Assembly (NCBI GenBank): GCA_024195585.1
Contig: SWBL01000207.1
Location: 1-64,000, forward strand
DNA length: 64,000 bases
Direction: 5' to 3'
Source: Aureobasidium sp. EXF-3400
Lineage: Eukaryota > Ascomycota > Dothideomycetes > Dothideales > Saccotheciaceae
In this document: positions 20,601-31,393 of the stretch, piece after piece
Position numbering within the stretch: position 1 is the first letter of the stretch
How the letters are laid out: each line of letters opens with the position of its first letter
Made by a program: the position numbers and the translations under genes
Notes under the pieces: generated by a model
Seen by the model: only the letters and a program-made list of their open reading frames with translations
Told to the model about the DNA's origin: nothing
Databases searched by the model: none

Positions 20601-22207
20601 CCGAGGGAGACGAAGAAGAGGGGGATGAAGAAGACGAAGACGAAGACGAGTACGACGAAGAGGACGAGGAAGATGAAGACGAGAGTGAAGCCGAGGAGCC
20701 AGAAAACACATTCGACACGAAGAAGGCCTCGAATACTCCTTTTGGCTCCCGTCTTGAATTCCCTTCCCTTTCTCACTCAACAGGCGACGCCAGTAAGCTG
20801 CTACGACCAACCTCTCCAGCCGCCTCAACCACTCCGGCTGGCCTGCCTAAGGGACCTTTCTTCGCACCGCCATCAAAATCACAAGATTCGCCACGCTCAC
20901 CCTCGCCTATCAGACAGTCGTCAAGCACCCCAGCCGGCCTTCCTGCATCAAGACAGCCGATCACTGTGCCTTCGCTGAAAAAGGGGCATCCATTCAAGAA
21001 CTCTAAATCGTCTTCTGCGCAGCGACCCAAATCACCTGAAGTTCCTGATGCTGGAGAGCTCAGCGATGAAGAAGATGTTCGCGTCCGTGAGTTACTTGCT
21101 TCCGAAGTCGAGCCATCCATGGATCTCGAGCCTTTCATCGCCCATCAAGATTACGTCGGTCGTGTCAACAAGCTCGGTATCGCAGGTCAGATCGAGAAGG
21201 TCTACCGTGACATCAACAGCATGATTGACACGCTTGGCTTGAATGCGCGCTCACTGGAGTCGTTCATCAAGGGTCACGAAACTCAATACAAACAAGCCGG
21301 CCGTGAACGCAGCGATCTTGAAGAGGCCGAAGAGTGGTGCCTTGTCGAGGTCAACGAGCTCGATGTCGTTCAGAAAGAGCTTGGAGAAGACCTCGACGCA
21401 GGAAAGGTCGATGGCGTCTCTCAAAAGCTCGAAGAACTTGCCGAGCTTCAAAGGGATGCTACAAAGCTGCGCACCAGAACGGTTGACATGAGAAAGCAGA
21501 TTGGTGCTCGTGCTGATCCCCAACAACGCGCAACCCACCGAGCTTCACCACTCACCAACGACGCTCAAATACAGCAGAATGAGCTCAGGGAAGGTGTGGC
21601 TAAGGTGCAGAAGCTGCTACAAGACGCCGAAGAGGCACTGAGTGTTCTTCGTGCTGATCTGGCTGCTGCTCCTTCTCAAGGACCTGCTACTCAGCGCGTT
21701 CCTACCGTCGAGGCCGTCACCAACACCATCATGAAGATGACTGCTATGATTGAGCAGAAATCAGGCGATGTCGATGTCCTCGAAGCACAGATCCGCCGCC
21801 TGCCTGGCGGACTCGCCAATCTCAACATCTCTGACAGTAACGAGGACCTTCTTCGTAGCAGCATCCGTAGTATTCGTCCTTTGGAGCGCTCAACCAGTGG
21901 TAATCTGTTTGGTACCCCGCCTGCAACCCGCGGCAAGAATGCCGCAGCAAACGGCGCTGGTCCTCTCGGTATCTCGGGCATGCTTGGTAGATTCGGCGGC
22001 TCATTACGCAGAGACAATGGCGATTCCGAGTTCGGACGCAGCAGTATTATGCTTGAAGGCACACCTCGCAGAAAGATGGCGGACGTGAGCATCGAGGAGG
22101 TCAGAAGATACCAGGACAGAGCTGCACAGCGCAAGAGAGTGCTTGCCGCTTTGAAGCAGACTGTTGAGAAGAAGGGTACCAGAGTTACTGGTACTGGAAA
22201 GAACTAA
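17642..22207 (+). CDS. NUP159: FG nucleoporin, Nup159/Nup214 type
   Basis: This is a cytoplasmic-face nucleoporin that docks the Dbp5 helicase during mRNA export. It is one uninterrupted exon of 1521 residues. Residues 1 to about 440 form an N-terminal beta-propeller (SIASGKGLIAAGTSESVILV, VSHVAFSADESSLVIAAQEG). About 450-900 is an FG region with near-identical FGQASTPA/FGKPSTPA units at 480-575, then SxFG-type repeats. An extremely acidic tract (Asp/Glu, about 966-1025) follows. The C-terminal 380 residues are coiled-coil-rich and would bind the Nup82 complex. The repetitive DNA keeps other frames open for hundreds of codons. Confidence 0.9.
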   Translation: MSWGFQNVGNAANAGSQVNALPDAQEIFQDALGFKDIGGESKVRLSQAWPEDKQPPAWASLLSIASGKGLIAAGTSESVILVSSDTVRKTYWEVDAAGSEKKPKDITPQLSLAVPQVSHVAFSADESSLVIAAQEGGGLAVYDVHALLQGNKESAFQLATNGISVRALAPNPSPDNAHLFAVVLTDGKLMLADLKQRSLINTANGPVFREGVRCVSWSVKGKQLVAGLEDGGAEQFDPQGALKAQLPRPPQLEQAAPMSSIVWIANDDFLVIHTPDSTDEAADSSYHMLHREKSSGAFTSQKLSGDPALPDLSAKRFPSHFLVSRLRKFPPNLEDMLILCSSAGNEAGVITSSSQPLVADAPVNTYTVASFERDSARATFPMSIMDGMSDTSPVGMDLDLSSTDKVMQPIPGDDLESSGPLPALMVLNNEGLLSTWWIVYKDAVRQGLPYSGLTSVASTQSQSQPAPSTPATPATPAATGFAAFGKSSFGQASKPAFGQASTPAFGQASTPAFGKPSTPAFGQASTPAFGQASTPAFGQASTPAFGKPAAPAFGKPSTPAFGQPSQPAFGAPGVPGMGAASALGNKASPWGQPAAQSSIATPPKGQVFGSALGGASGNATFGSSSGLGSKAPVWATSSPGSQPAFGKPSESGASGFAKFNAPAKDENKPSTSPFAAIGNKDQNKPAASPFAAFAPSASTPNKPSPLSFGFGKPSSAAPTPEKPAEETKEESMDDEPAEKSQDEPAKEKSPGSAVEAPKPSTTFGQSSAKPQSSVLGQTPDTSKTSSVFGSTPDKPKTSNMFGQSTDSPKSPASVFGLPAKQTGFQFGKPSGKPASPLSRDSDKASKLPTLGGFKLGSGFQGDGSAKDDLPAPKQGGGSMFGAGFSNMLGEASKETKAAAPIKKEPGTEAPKLDDIPSQQAEEPEDAPLPPDFTSSKPKQSVEEDIPPIAGSPPIDLGDDAGQLPASDEEEEDEEEDGSWVQDDGEESEGDEEEGDEEDEDEDEYDEEDEEDEDESEAEEPENTFDTKKASNTPFGSRLEFPSLSHSTGDASKLLRPTSPAASTTPAGLPKGPFFAPPSKSQDSPRSPSPIRQSSSTPAGLPASRQPITVPSLKKGHPFKNSKSSSAQRPKSPEVPDAGELSDEEDVRVRELLASEVEPSMDLEPFIAHQDYVGRVNKLGIAGQIEKVYRDINSMIDTLGLNARSLESFIKGHETQYKQAGRERSDLEEAEEWCLVEVNELDVVQKELGEDLDAGKVDGVSQKLEELAELQRDATKLRTRTVDMRKQIGARADPQQRATHRASPLTNDAQIQQNELREGVAKVQKLLQDAEEALSVLRADLAAAPSQGPATQRVPTVEAVTNTIMKMTAMIEQKSGDVDVLEAQIRRLPGGLANLNISDSNEDLLRSSIRSIRPLERSTSGNLFGTPPATRGKNAAANGAGPLGISGMLGRFGGSLRRDNGDSEFGRSSIMLEGTPRRKMADVSIEEVRRYQDRAAQRKRVLAALKQTVEKKGTRVTGTGKN
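19084..19360 (+). repeat. In-frame FG minisatellite
   Basis: A roughly 24-bp unit encoding AFGQASTP or AFGKPSTP is repeated about ten times within the nucleoporin gene. The DNA units are highly similar, so copy number is likely to vary between strains and the stretch is prone to assembly collapse. Confidence 0.85.
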
Positions 22208-22555
22208 GGTCGTCGGTCCTCAGGAAAGATGTGAATGAAGCACAGGATAGGTTTATCGTCCCATTGAGCTGGTATTGTTAGATAGCGAAGAGGCGTCTGT
22301 TATTCTTCTAAAGCGAACAGTTGTGTACAAAACCTACGAGAGACTCCCATGAGTAAGCAGAAGTAGTACTTAGCCAGACATGATATTTCATTCATGACCA
22401 TTATCACTCATCGATGTGAATTAGTTCTTGGCAATCCCCATGTTTTGAGATTTAGATGTATACCGCTCGGCCGCGGCTTCCCCGAGTCTCTTTGATGTTG
22501 ATCACATTTACACAGCCGTCCGACACAGAATCCGAAATAAACACAACATATCAGC
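22208..22555. other. Intergenic between NUP159 and COG5
   Basis: The 348 bp hold the nucleoporin 3' flank and the COG5 leader. No gene was seen. Confidence 0.6.
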
Positions 22556-23911
22556 ATGGCAGCCGCAGACTCAGAAGAGTCCTACATCGACTACGAAGCA
22601 TTTGCATCGCCAGACTTCCACGCCCCGACCTTCACGAATACGCTCATCCTCTCTACCAACGACGCCAACGACACATCCCTTGACCTTTCTACACCTTTGT
22701 CGCGTGTATTGTTTGACGTACAAGAGGTTGACACGCACATTGATTCTCTCACGACCTCGTCCGCATTACCTCTTCTAAAGCACACATCAAGCCGCGCAAA
22801 GGCCAGCACACACGTTCTTGACACTCTCGAATCCCAGGTTCAAGGACTACAGCAGGCGTATACAAGGCTATATCAAGATGTGGTAGAAAGATACGAACAG
22901 GCCGATCAAGTACGTCTCGCAGCGGACAGGTTAGCCAACACACTACGGCTTGCCAGGGCTGTCGCAAGATGCCTACAGATTGGCCGTACACTAGAGGGAA
23001 GCATGGTGGACACGGACAAGCCGCGTGAAGGATACCGAGCCCTTGCTCCTGCGGCTAGACTAGTCTTGTCTCTTCGACAGACTTTGGCTCCCGACGATGT
23101 AGCTGAGGCAAGATTGTTGGCACGTGTGAATGCCATCAGCACGTTAAGGGCGGAGCTGCTCGAACCGTCCGAGCGAAGTCTGCTGGCAAAGGCACAGCAG
23201 AGTGTGCGTGAATTCAGCATGTCGACCCTCACGGGCTCATCCGGTGGAGCAGGCTCGGTGTTTGCGCAGCATGATGATACAAGAGCAAGGACACTTGCAG
23301 CACTACACACACTATATCTTCTCTCTCCTGTGAGCATGCCGCCAAAATCATCAGCCGTACAGGGAGCCACATTCAATCCAACTGTACTGGTAGCGGCATT
23401 GCAGGCGTACTTGCAGACCTCCCTTACAGCATCAGCCACTTCCTTAGCACGTGCTCTAGCTACCCTTCCCACACTCGATAGGACATTGCTCGACATCAGC
23501 GCAAGATGTCAGAACATAGTGGCATTAGAGTCATTACTATCAACTGCAAAACCTCCAGTCCACCCACTTCTACCGGCTTCACCAGATAGCAATACGCCTG
23601 CTCCCCTGGAACCTCCGTCCAACTTCTTGGGCCCTCTTCTCGCAGCTCTGGACACTTCGTCTCTACCATCTTACTTCTGGCGCTCTCTGGCTTCTTCTTT
23701 GTCACCTAGAGTCCAGGAGATTATTGCTCGTGGAGGTGTCAGTGCACGAACATTGAAGACAAATAGGGATAAGGTCCGGGATGCGGTGAGGGAATGCGTG
23801 CATAGAGGCAGTCAACTACCGTCTTCGACGGGCTCGAAGAAAGTAGTAGGAAACTGGGAGAGAGAGGCCGCCGTAATGCTGGGTAGTATCATTGGTTCTC
23901 TTGGTCGGTAG
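22556..23911 (+). CDS. COG5: Conserved oligomeric Golgi complex subunit 5
   Basis: This is a lobe B subunit of the COG tether, which guides retrograde vesicles to the Golgi. It is one exon of 451 residues. The N-terminus ESYIDYEAFASPDFHAPTFT, followed by DLSTPLSRVLFDVQEVDTHI, is the conserved Cog5 opening. A coiled-coil-like helical stretch (THVLDTLESQVQGLQQAYTR to ARAVARCLQIG) precedes the alpha-helical C-terminal body. The length suits filamentous-fungal Cog5, which is shorter than the human protein. Mph1 follows on the same strand. Confidence 0.85.
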   Translation: MAAADSEESYIDYEAFASPDFHAPTFTNTLILSTNDANDTSLDLSTPLSRVLFDVQEVDTHIDSLTTSSALPLLKHTSSRAKASTHVLDTLESQVQGLQQAYTRLYQDVVERYEQADQVRLAADRLANTLRLARAVARCLQIGRTLEGSMVDTDKPREGYRALAPAARLVLSLRQTLAPDDVAEARLLARVNAISTLRAELLEPSERSLLAKAQQSVREFSMSTLTGSSGGAGSVFAQHDDTRARTLAALHTLYLLSPVSMPPKSSAVQGATFNPTVLVAALQAYLQTSLTASATSLARALATLPTLDRTLLDISARCQNIVALESLLSTAKPPVHPLLPASPDSNTPAPLEPPSNFLGPLLAALDTSSLPSYFWRSLASSLSPRVQEIIARGGVSARTLKTNRDKVRDAVRECVHRGSQLPSSTGSKKVVGNWEREAAVMLGSIIGSLGR

Positions 23912-24105
23912 TGAGTGACAGAATATACTTACTGCTCGAGCACCAATACGTGAATGTCTGAATAAAATATGCATAACTTTGTGAATTGGTGCACCTGACA
24001 AAGCGGGAAGCTCGAGCCGAAGCTGGTTGCCTCTACGCGTCTTCCCCGGCGCGTCCTTTGACCTTCGAAGTGGCGGGTCTCGAAACTTTGAGAACCAACT
24101 CCATT

Positions 24106-27100
24106 ATGGATTCTGATGATGTAGAAGATGGTGATCGAAGAGCGCGTATTGGGGATGATCAAGACGATGAGTTCGATTCATCGCCTCGACCAGCAAAGCG
24201 CCGCAAAACTACAACTACAGCGGCCAAGCCCAAGAAGCAACCAGCACCTCGCAAAGCAGCTACTACCAAGAAACCAAATGCAAAGAAGAAGGCTGTGACT
24301 GAGGATCCCATCACTGACGGCGAGGAAGACGCATTTGATCCTCCTGTCGTCGTAGCAAAACCCAAACGCAAACCACGGGTCTCGAAAAAGACCTCTATCA
24401 AAGATGATGCAAGTCTACTTGGCGATTCGGACGATACCATAGGACGAAGCACCACCAAGCCAAAACGTAACTCACGGAAACGTCTATCTACTGGATCTGG
24501 TTCTGAAGATATCGATGATGAGAAAGTGGTGAAGCCGAAACATCGTATTCATACACCGGCTATGCAAGACCTTTTGACGGACAGATTTGCAGATGAAGAA
24601 CCACCGGAATCTTCTGCTCCTTGGAGTATCAGAGGTCCGATTTGGAAGAAGGATGTTTTGGTGCCAAAGCAGTCGCCTGTAATCTCAATGCCGGCTCGCC
24701 AACCATCGCTGCTGAAAAGCACCCTTAATCATTCGGCTCTGAGAAACAATGATGCTGCTCAGAATCGTACTACACCAATTCGCAATCCAACTCTAGCGGC
24801 GAACTCTGTTACCATACATCAATCTGTTGTAGAGAAGACTCGCACGCCGGACGTCTTTGCTAAGACCCCTACCACACATTCAGACGTATGGGGAGACTTG
24901 AGCGATGACATTGACTCTGAACTCTTGATGGGCCTGGTCGCGGACCAACCTCAACGGAACAACAATGTGCCGAAAGTGCAGCCTTTTCTGGAAGAAGACT
25001 CTAGCAGTGACGACTTTGATACCGAAGATCTCATCATGCTAGACGCGGACGCTGCACAGTCGAAAGAAGCGGCACCTTATAGGTCACCAACGCGCAGCTC
25101 ACCTCCCGCAAAGACGGCTCCTGCCAAACCTCTCTCTCCACCACGGAGGGCAGTCTCACCGACCGAGGACTCTGCAGATGAACTCTACAAATCACCAACA
25201 CGTAGCCCGCCTCCTGCAAGGACGGATATTGTCAAACCCACCTTCCCATCACGAGTGACAGCCCCAGCACCTCGCGTTGTAGCTCCATTGGTTGCGGACT
25301 TTGCAGACGAACTTGCAGATCTACCGTCAGACGCTTTTGACTCCGACGATCAGACTCCGGCTAAGAACCTAGGAGGTCCGATATGTATCACCTCGTCACC
25401 ACCAAGAGTTGCCGCAGCAGCACCCAAGCCAAATCTTGCCCCTCCACGTGCCGGATTGGTACAGAAGACGCTATTTGGTGGTACAGTTGTGCCAATGGGC
25501 CCAGCTACCCAGGCCAACAAGAGACACGCCTGGCCATTGGCAACACAGAGAGAACCGCCGACTCATCACAAGCTCAATGAGGAAGCTACCAGAACCTGGA
25601 TCTATCCTACCAACCTTGGTACCACTCGTGACTATCAATTCAATATCGTCAGCCGAGGTCTGTTCCACAACTTACTGGTCGCGTTACCCACTGGTCTGGG
25701 TAAAACATTTATTGCAGCGACGATCATGTTGAACTGGTTCCGATGGACTGAGAGTGCGCAAATCGTTTTCGTGGCACCTACAAAGCCTCTTGTTGCTCAG
25801 CAAGTTGACGCTTGTTTCAACATTGTAGGCATTCCTCGCTCGCAGACTGTCATGCTTACAGGCGAAACGTCGCCTGGCTTGAGAGCAGAGGAGTGGAAGT
25901 CGAAAAGAGTCTTTTTCATGACTCCACAAACTATCATCAATGATCTCAAGACTGGCCTCTGCGATCCGAAACGGATTGTACTGATCGTGGTCGATGAAGC
26001 GCATCGTGCAACAGGTAACTACGCTTATGTTGAGGTCATCAAGTTTGTCCGAAGATTCAACACAAGCTTCCGCGTACTCGCTTTGACTGCTACACCTGGT
26101 TCTGATGTTCCAGCAGTACAGCAAGTCATTGACGGTCTCGACATATCACGCTGTGAGATTCGTACGGAAACTTCTCTGGATATCAGACAATACGTCCATA
26201 GTCGTGATATCGATGTCATCAAGTTTGACTACTCCGAAGAGCAGCAAATCATTATGGAGCTCGCTGGAAACGCTATACGTCCTGTGCTTCTGAAGCTTGC
26301 AAGTCAAAATGCCTACTGGAACAAGGATCCGATGAAGCTTACGGCCTTTGGCTGTACCGAGGCTCGAAGGAAGTGGTTTGGCACGGATGCGGGCAAGAAG
26401 GCGCCACAAGCTGTCAAAGGCATGGTCAACAGCATCTTCGTAGTGCTCGGAAGTCTTGGTCATTCCATCTCCATGCTCAGGTTCCACGGCATTACGCCTT
26501 TCTACAATGGCATGGTCGAATTCAGGAACAAAGTTGACCAAGGCGAGCTCAAGGGCAAATATGGTGCACAAATCCGAGACGACGAGAACTTCACCAAGAT
26601 GATGAACATGATGCTGACCTGGACCCGCAACCCCGAATTTCTTGGACATCCAAAGTTAGAACACCTCCGAACCGTGGTTTTGAACCATTTCCTCGATGCC
26701 GAAGAAAAATCAGCTGCGCCAGGAGGACAACCCTCGAGCACAAAGATCATGATTTTCGCGGCATATCGTGACAGTGCTGAAGAGATTGTTCGTGTCTTGA
26801 ACAGAAACCAGCCCATGATCAGACCACATGTATTCGTTGGTCAAGCTGACTCGAAGAACTCGGAAGGCATGAATCAGAAGCGCCAACTCGAAGTCATCAA
26901 GCAATTCAAAGAGGGCAAGTACAATACGCTGGTCGCCACTTCCATTGGTGAGGAAGGTCTCGATATCGGAGAAGTCGATCTCATTGTCTGTTACGACGCT
27001 TCTGCCTCACCTATCAGAATGCTTCAGCGTATGGGACGTACGGGAAGAAAGCGCAAGGGTAACATTGTCCTGTTATTGATGAACGAGAAGGAGGTCCCCG

Positions 27101-28428
27101 ATTTCGAGAAGGCCAAGGACAATTACGAGAAAATGCAAGGCATGATTGCTTCTGGCAAGGACTTCACCTTCCACGATGATAGGTCACCTCGCATCCTCCC
27201 CAAAGAAACTCAGCCTGCCGTGGACAAGAGGGTTGTTGAAATTCCTGTGGAGAATTCACAAGCTGAGCTTCCTGAACCGAAAAAGGGTCGTGGCAGAGCT
27301 CCAAAAGCACCTCCAAAGAAGTTTCACATGCCTGACAATGTACGAACTGGCTTTGTTGCTGCCGGTAGGATGGACGATGAAGATGCAGAGGAGCTGGCAC
27401 CTCGCGGCAAAGCCAAGGCCAAGAAAGCAACTGCTGCTTCTGTCAAAAAGATGTTCCGACTTCCTCCAGGCATTGAACCAGTCTCTATACCATCGCTGGA
27501 CGACGTCTATCTGAATAAGATTTGTGGGCGTGAGCTGGAACGCAAATACAAGCACGTCCAAGACACGAACGATCGCGCTCCCATTGTTGGCCTGCCACGA
27601 CTGGACCGATTCTCAAACTCCTTCCCGGGACCGACTAAGTACATTGCGCATGGCAGAGCTTCATTGGCAGCTTCGAGTTTGATGAAGCGTTTGAGCGGCA
27701 TAACCGACGACGTCGTGCAAAGTTTCAAGGACAACTTCCGTGAATCAGATCTCGAAGGCGACGTGTCAGAGATGCTAGGAGACCCGACTGTCGTAGAGAT
27801 GTCGGACGCCGATCTGCCAGTGGCCAAACCTGCCAAAGCAAGAAAGGCGCCTGCTAAACCGAGAGTCCCCAAAGCCCCTAAGGCACCAAAGGAGCCAAAG
27901 GCACCAAAGGCCCCCAAAGCTCCAAAGGTTCCGAAAGCTCCCAAGCCCCCGCCTGTCGCAAAGACACCAAAACCTCGTGGCCGTCCAAAGAAACAAGCGA
28001 CCACGCGAGACAGCTCAGACATGGAAGGTGCATCATCCAGCCCAGAACCAACGCCCGCCCACCTACGTCTCGGCACTCAAGGCATCGATCTCGGTTCTGC
28101 AGACACATCTGGCGAAGAAGGCCATGATCACGAAGACGAAGCCGACTCGGAACTCGACGACTTTGTCGTTGGCAGCGATGCACCTATAGAATTTGCTTCC
28201 AGCTCTCAACCACTTACTCACAATCCTCCGAAGAAAAACAGACTTAATCTGTTTACTCAAGAAATCATTGCCGAGGAGAGTGAGGAGGACTTGCCTGACT
28301 TTGGACCGTCTAGTATGCTGGATGAAGCTGTCAATGTTGAGTCTGATGATGGAGATGAGGACGTTGCTCCTGTTCGCAGACAGTTGGTGAGGAGGAGACA
28401 GGTTGTTGATGACGATAGTGATGAGTGA
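24106..28428 (+). CDS. MPH1: FANCM-family DNA helicase Mph1
   Basis: This is an SF2 3'-5' DNA helicase and translocase that unwinds D-loops and regresses forks. It is one exon of 1440 residues from the ATG at 24106. A long disordered, Lys/Pro-rich N-terminus of about 500 residues precedes the helicase. Motif I is [13 protein letters not shown] (near residue 528), motif II is [12 protein letters not shown] (near 630), then [10 protein letters not shown]. The second RecA domain has [20 protein letters not shown] and [12 protein letters not shown] (near 976). The C-terminus has a Lys-Ala-Pro repeat array (about 1251-1290) and then an acidic region. The length is unusually large for Mph1 because of both tails. 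Confidence 0.95.
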   Translation: MDSDDVEDGDRRARIGDDQDDEFDSSPRPAKRRKTTTTAAKPKKQPAPRKAATTKKPNAKKKAVTEDPITDGEEDAFDPPVVVAKPKRKPRVSKKTSIKDDASLLGDSDDTIGRSTTKPKRNSRKRLSTGSGSEDIDDEKVVKPKHRIHTPAMQDLLTDRFADEEPPESSAPWSIRGPIWKKDVLVPKQSPVISMPARQPSLLKSTLNHSALRNNDAAQNRTTPIRNPTLAANSVTIHQSVVEKTRTPDVFAKTPTTHSDVWGDLSDDIDSELLMGLVADQPQRNNNVPKVQPFLEEDSSSDDFDTEDLIMLDADAAQSKEAAPYRSPTRSSPPAKTAPAKPLSPPRRAVSPTEDSADELYKSPTRSPPPARTDIVKPTFPSRVTAPAPRVVAPLVADFADELADLPSDAFDSDDQTPAKNLGGPICITSSPPRVAAAAPKPNLAPPRAGLVQKTLFGGTVVPMGPATQANKRHAWPLATQREPPTHHKLNEEATRTWIYPTNLGTTRDYQFNIVSRGLFHNLLVALPTGLGKTFIAATIMLNWFRWTESAQIVFVAPTKPLVAQQVDACFNIVGIPRSQTVMLTGETSPGLRAEEWKSKRVFFMTPQTIINDLKTGLCDPKRIVLIVVDEAHRATGNYAYVEVIKFVRRFNTSFRVLALTATPGSDVPAVQQVIDGLDISRCEIRTETSLDIRQYVHSRDIDVIKFDYSEEQQIIMELAGNAIRPVLLKLASQNAYWNKDPMKLTAFGCTEARRKWFGTDAGKKAPQAVKGMVNSIFVVLGSLGHSISMLRFHGITPFYNGMVEFRNKVDQGELKGKYGAQIRDDENFTKMMNMMLTWTRNPEFLGHPKLEHLRTVVLNHFLDAEEKSAAPGGQPSSTKIMIFAAYRDSAEEIVRVLNRNQPMIRPHVFVGQADSKNSEGMNQKRQLEVIKQFKEGKYNTLVATSIGEEGLDIGEVDLIVCYDASASPIRMLQRMGRTGRKRKGNIVLLLMNEKEVPDFEKAKDNYEKMQGMIASGKDFTFHDDRSPRILPKETQPAVDKRVVEIPVENSQAELPEPKKGRGRAPKAPPKKFHMPDNVRTGFVAAGRMDDEDAEELAPRGKAKAKKATAASVKKMFRLPPGIEPVSIPSLDDVYLNKICGRELERKYKHVQDTNDRAPIVGLPRLDRFSNSFPGPTKYIAHGRASLAASSLMKRLSGITDDVVQSFKDNFRESDLEGDVSEMLGDPTVVEMSDADLPVAKPAKARKAPAKPRVPKAPKAPKEPKAPKAPKAPKVPKAPKPPPVAKTPKPRGRPKKQATTRDSSDMEGASSSPEPTPAHLRLGTQGIDLGSADTSGEEGHDHEDEADSELDDFVVGSDAPIEFASSSQPLTHNPPKKNRLNLFTQEIIAEESEEDLPDFGPSSMLDEAVNVESDDGDEDVAPVRRQLVRRRQVVDDDSDE
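27856..27975 (+). repeat. In-frame Lys-Ala-Pro repeat in Mph1
   Basis: Nine- to twelve-base units (CCnAAAGCn and variants) encode [19 protein letters not shown] sequence, followed by a [18 protein letters not shown]-hook-like end. This lysine-rich tail could bind DNA (inference). The repeat length probably varies. Confidence 0.8.
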
Positions 28429-28978
28429 TCGATCACTGTATTCGATTCGTGTATAATACATAGCTTTCTTGCTGATCGTTACCATTGTGCTCCTGGCTCT
28501 GTAGGCTTGTTAGTAATCGCTGCGCATTCTTTGCTTGTGCTTATCATCTTAACAATGCTTCGTGTGTCCTGCCTTTTTGTGTTCACAGAAATTGTAAGTC
28601 GTGTCGGTGTCTGGAGGAGGTGTGGAAGGCTTGGTATCGATGCAAGGTCGTGACTGCCTCGTTGCGAATCGCGGACAGCTAGCTTACAGCATTCCAATTA
28701 CCAACATCCAACAATCGCATACTCATTGAATGCCATCAGTTGCCACGACACGTTGCCTTCAGCTTATCATCTGTGCCTAACCATCGTTTCTATCGCTGTT
28801 GTCATCACGACGTTGCTGTCCTTGCCCTGACCAGGCTTCGCATTCGTTGACAACGATCACCAACTTGTCAACATCGGCTTCCGAATCACACGCGAAACCA
28901 TCGCGTACAGAGATCTCCATTCGCGTCCCTTAGCAACCCCCACTCTGCTTTCTCTTACCAACTAGCATTGCCACCAGA
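28429..28978. other. Upstream region of the C2HC gene A
   Basis: No gene was seen. The segment GTTGACAACGATCACCA at 28846-28862 recurs with one mismatch upstream of the neighbouring paralogue (30409-30425), at a similar distance from the ATG (117 to 130 bp). The duplication therefore seems to have included promoter DNA. Confidence 0.6.
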
Positions 28979-30355
28979 ATGTCGCCATTCAAGTGCAGAG
29001 CATGCCTCAAAGAAAGCACCAGTGCCGCGGATTATGAAACACATAAAGGTGACTGCCGCAAGAATCTATTTGTGTATCTCAAAATTGAGGCCATAGGTCT
29101 TGACCCAGATGGTGAGTGGTGATAGCTGATTCATATATCCCAGGTTGCTGATGATACTGGCAGACACAGAAACGCAAGAGAGGCTCGGGTTACGGTACGA
29201 CTTTACGCCAGATCTGAAGAATAAGAGACAAGATGAGTGGGAGTACTTAGGTTACATGAAACGGCAGTTAAATGATTGGGGGGCTGCACCTCTAACCGAG
29301 GAGTTCGTGTCTGAGCTCGAAAAATGCATCGCACCAGATGAGCTTGAGTGGATGAGAGAAGAGGCAGTTTCAGATCTTCGGAGGACTTCAAACAAGGGAT
29401 CGCTACCTATCTTTCACAACAGAATGCCGTGGTATTCTCAATTCAAATGCAGAGCATGCTCCAGAGGGTACAAAAGCGCTGCCCAAGTACGCGGGCATAG
29501 ACTCCTCTGCCACGCAAACCGAGAGGCGTATCTAAAAGTCAAAGCCTTGGGCCTTAGACTAGGGGGTAAGTGCAGCCTTTACTGATTCGTGCCCTGCGGT
29601 GACTTACTAACAACTTCACAGACACAGAAGCCCAAGAGAAGCTGTGGATACGATTCGCCCCTATGCAGAACAGGAGAGGCCTCCGTAATTCAGAAGCCCT
29701 ACTCCTAGAGAACATGAGATCGCAGCTGAAAGCCTGGGGGAAGGCACCTCTCACAGAAGATTTTATGTCCAATCTCGGACATTACTCCAATCTCGAACTT
29801 CTTGACAGGCGGAACATGAAGAAAAGGACAACTTCGAATCGGGACTTTTCTGGTGATCTAGATGATCGGAACACATCGAAGAAGCGGTCGCTACTCGAGA
29901 CAGACACTACTCTTCCGCGTAAGAGGAATCATACATCTGGCCCCCTACTCCTGGAGAGCCTTCCTGGACCGTCATCGAAAAACACTGTCAGAAACCAGAC
30001 ATCCGCCAATCCTCCAAGTCTCGATGATGCAACATCACAGGATGAACGTCAACCCACAGCCGTTAATCAGAAATCTACGAGTGGCATGAGACTTTCGCCT
30101 GAGGACTCGTTCCCCACAGGTCATAGCTCTGCTCGCTTCGATACAGCTTTTGCGAGCTGGTTAGAAGGTGAAAAGATCTCGAAAGCGGCCATTGGTCGTT
30201 TGATCAAAGATCCTGCTTTGCAACCATTGACAGGTCTGATGACCCGGGATTACATGGAGTCGCTTGAGACAAATTCTGGTGCTGAGGGTGAGGACGAAGA
30301 TGAGGAATTGGTCAGCAGAATATGCGGGATGCCGTTGAGCGAGATTTTTGTTTAA
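28979..30355 (+). CDS. C2HC-finger module protein A, two modules
   Basis: The family is not recognised. Three exons (28979-29111, 29164-29565, 29622-30355) give 422 residues. Two copies of a module of about 105 residues are present. Each starts with a finger, C-x2-C-x12-H-x3-C (FKCRAC...HKGDC and FKCRAC...HRLLC). Each continues with Y-L-K-(I/V)-x-A-(I/L)-G-L, is interrupted by a phase-1 intron, and resumes with D-T-E-x-Q-E. The module ends in a helix, QL-x2-WG-x-APLTE-(E/D)-F. A polar basic linker follows, then a C-terminal motif FDTAFASWLEGEKISKAAIG followed by RLIKDPAL. The fingers suggest zinc and nucleic-acid or protein binding; function is unknown. The next gene is a one-module paralogue. 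Confidence 0.75.
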
Positions 30356-30554
30356 AACTCCTGCCGGGGGAGCTTGTCGTCTTAGCAGGAATAGAACTCG
30401 TACCAATTGTTGACAACGGTCACCATCATTAGCATCGACATCTCCACTTCCTACTTTACGCGTTGATGGCGCGTCAGCTCGGATTACGTCCACTTGGCCA
30501 GAACGACAGTCTAATAGTTCGCTGCACCTGCCGAGTTGCGGTATTGTTTGCACG

Positions 30555-31393
30555 ATGCCTCGTAAACGCAAACCGGTCTCGTTTCTGTGTAGAGCGTGCC
30601 CTGCATCATGCTTAACTTTCGAGAAATTGATGGAACACAGGCGCGCTTGTGTTATGAATCGCAGAGCGTATCTAAAAATCTTAGCTTTAGACTTGGGTCA
30701 CACTGGTGAGTGCGAAGGCCGAGTCAAGCTCTCTGATATGCTAACCCTTTGTACGCAGATTTCCAAGCTCATACAGATTCGTGGATACGTTACGATTTTA
30801 TTGCAGACCAGAGTTGCATTACGGCGTTTGAGCATGAGGACATTGAAACCATGAAGCGGCAGATAGCTCAATGGGATGTCCCTTTGACTAAGGAGTTTAT
30901 ATGGCACCTCGGCGATAGAGTCAACGACAATCTCATAGCGAGCAGAAAGCGCAAGCGAGAGCAAGATACTGCAGCAGAAGATGAACCGCGAGCGACTAAG
31001 GTGGCAGCACTGTCATATTCGGTCATCAACTCGTATGGTGCATATCATGCCCCTAGTCCACCGCCATTGGCAGATCTTATACCCGGTCTACCACCGCTGC
31101 ATACGGTCGACGAAAGTCGTCCGCTATCTCAACAACCAGTCTTCGACATCACCCAATCCGATGACATACCACAACGCTCTAGAAGTCAAGAAGCGGCGTA
31201 TCTTGGAGACTTCAGAAGCAATTTTGACCTTGCGTTTGCGACATGGCTCGACGAAGAGAACATCTCAAAGGCCGCGATTGGTCGCTTGCTAAAAGATCCT
31301 GCACTAGCACCACTGACACAACATTTGAGCTGGAGCTCTGAGCAGCAGATGAAGGAGATGGTTGGCCGTCTCGATAGTAGCAGGAGTGTATAG
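30555..31393 (+). CDS. C2HC-finger module protein B, one module
   Basis: This is a tandem paralogue of the preceding gene. Two exons (30555-30705, 30759-31393) give 261 residues. After the basic start MPRKRKPVS comes one module with FLCRAC, a twelve-residue spacer, HRRAC, and AYLKILALDLG. A phase-1 intron sits at the same module position as both introns of gene A. The module continues to MKRQIAQWDVPLTKEF. The C-terminus carries FDLAFATWLDEENISKAAIG and then RLLKDPALAPL, matching gene A. A Lys/Arg-rich segment (ASRKRKREQD) may be a nuclear signal. The gene sits 200 bp downstream of gene A on the same strand. No known family was recognised. Confidence 0.72.

Noticed and set aside
18927..20978. 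Long overlapping frame (over 680 codons) inside the nucleoporin gene
   Set aside because: It is a shadow kept open by low-complexity FG-repeat codons. The translation is His/Leu/Ser/Arg-rich with no domain, and the nucleoporin frame has full family similarity.
23986..24105. 40-residue N-terminal extension of Mph1
   Set aside because: It begins with TTG and overlaps likely leader sequence. The ATG at 24106 starts an acidic N-terminus that reads naturally.
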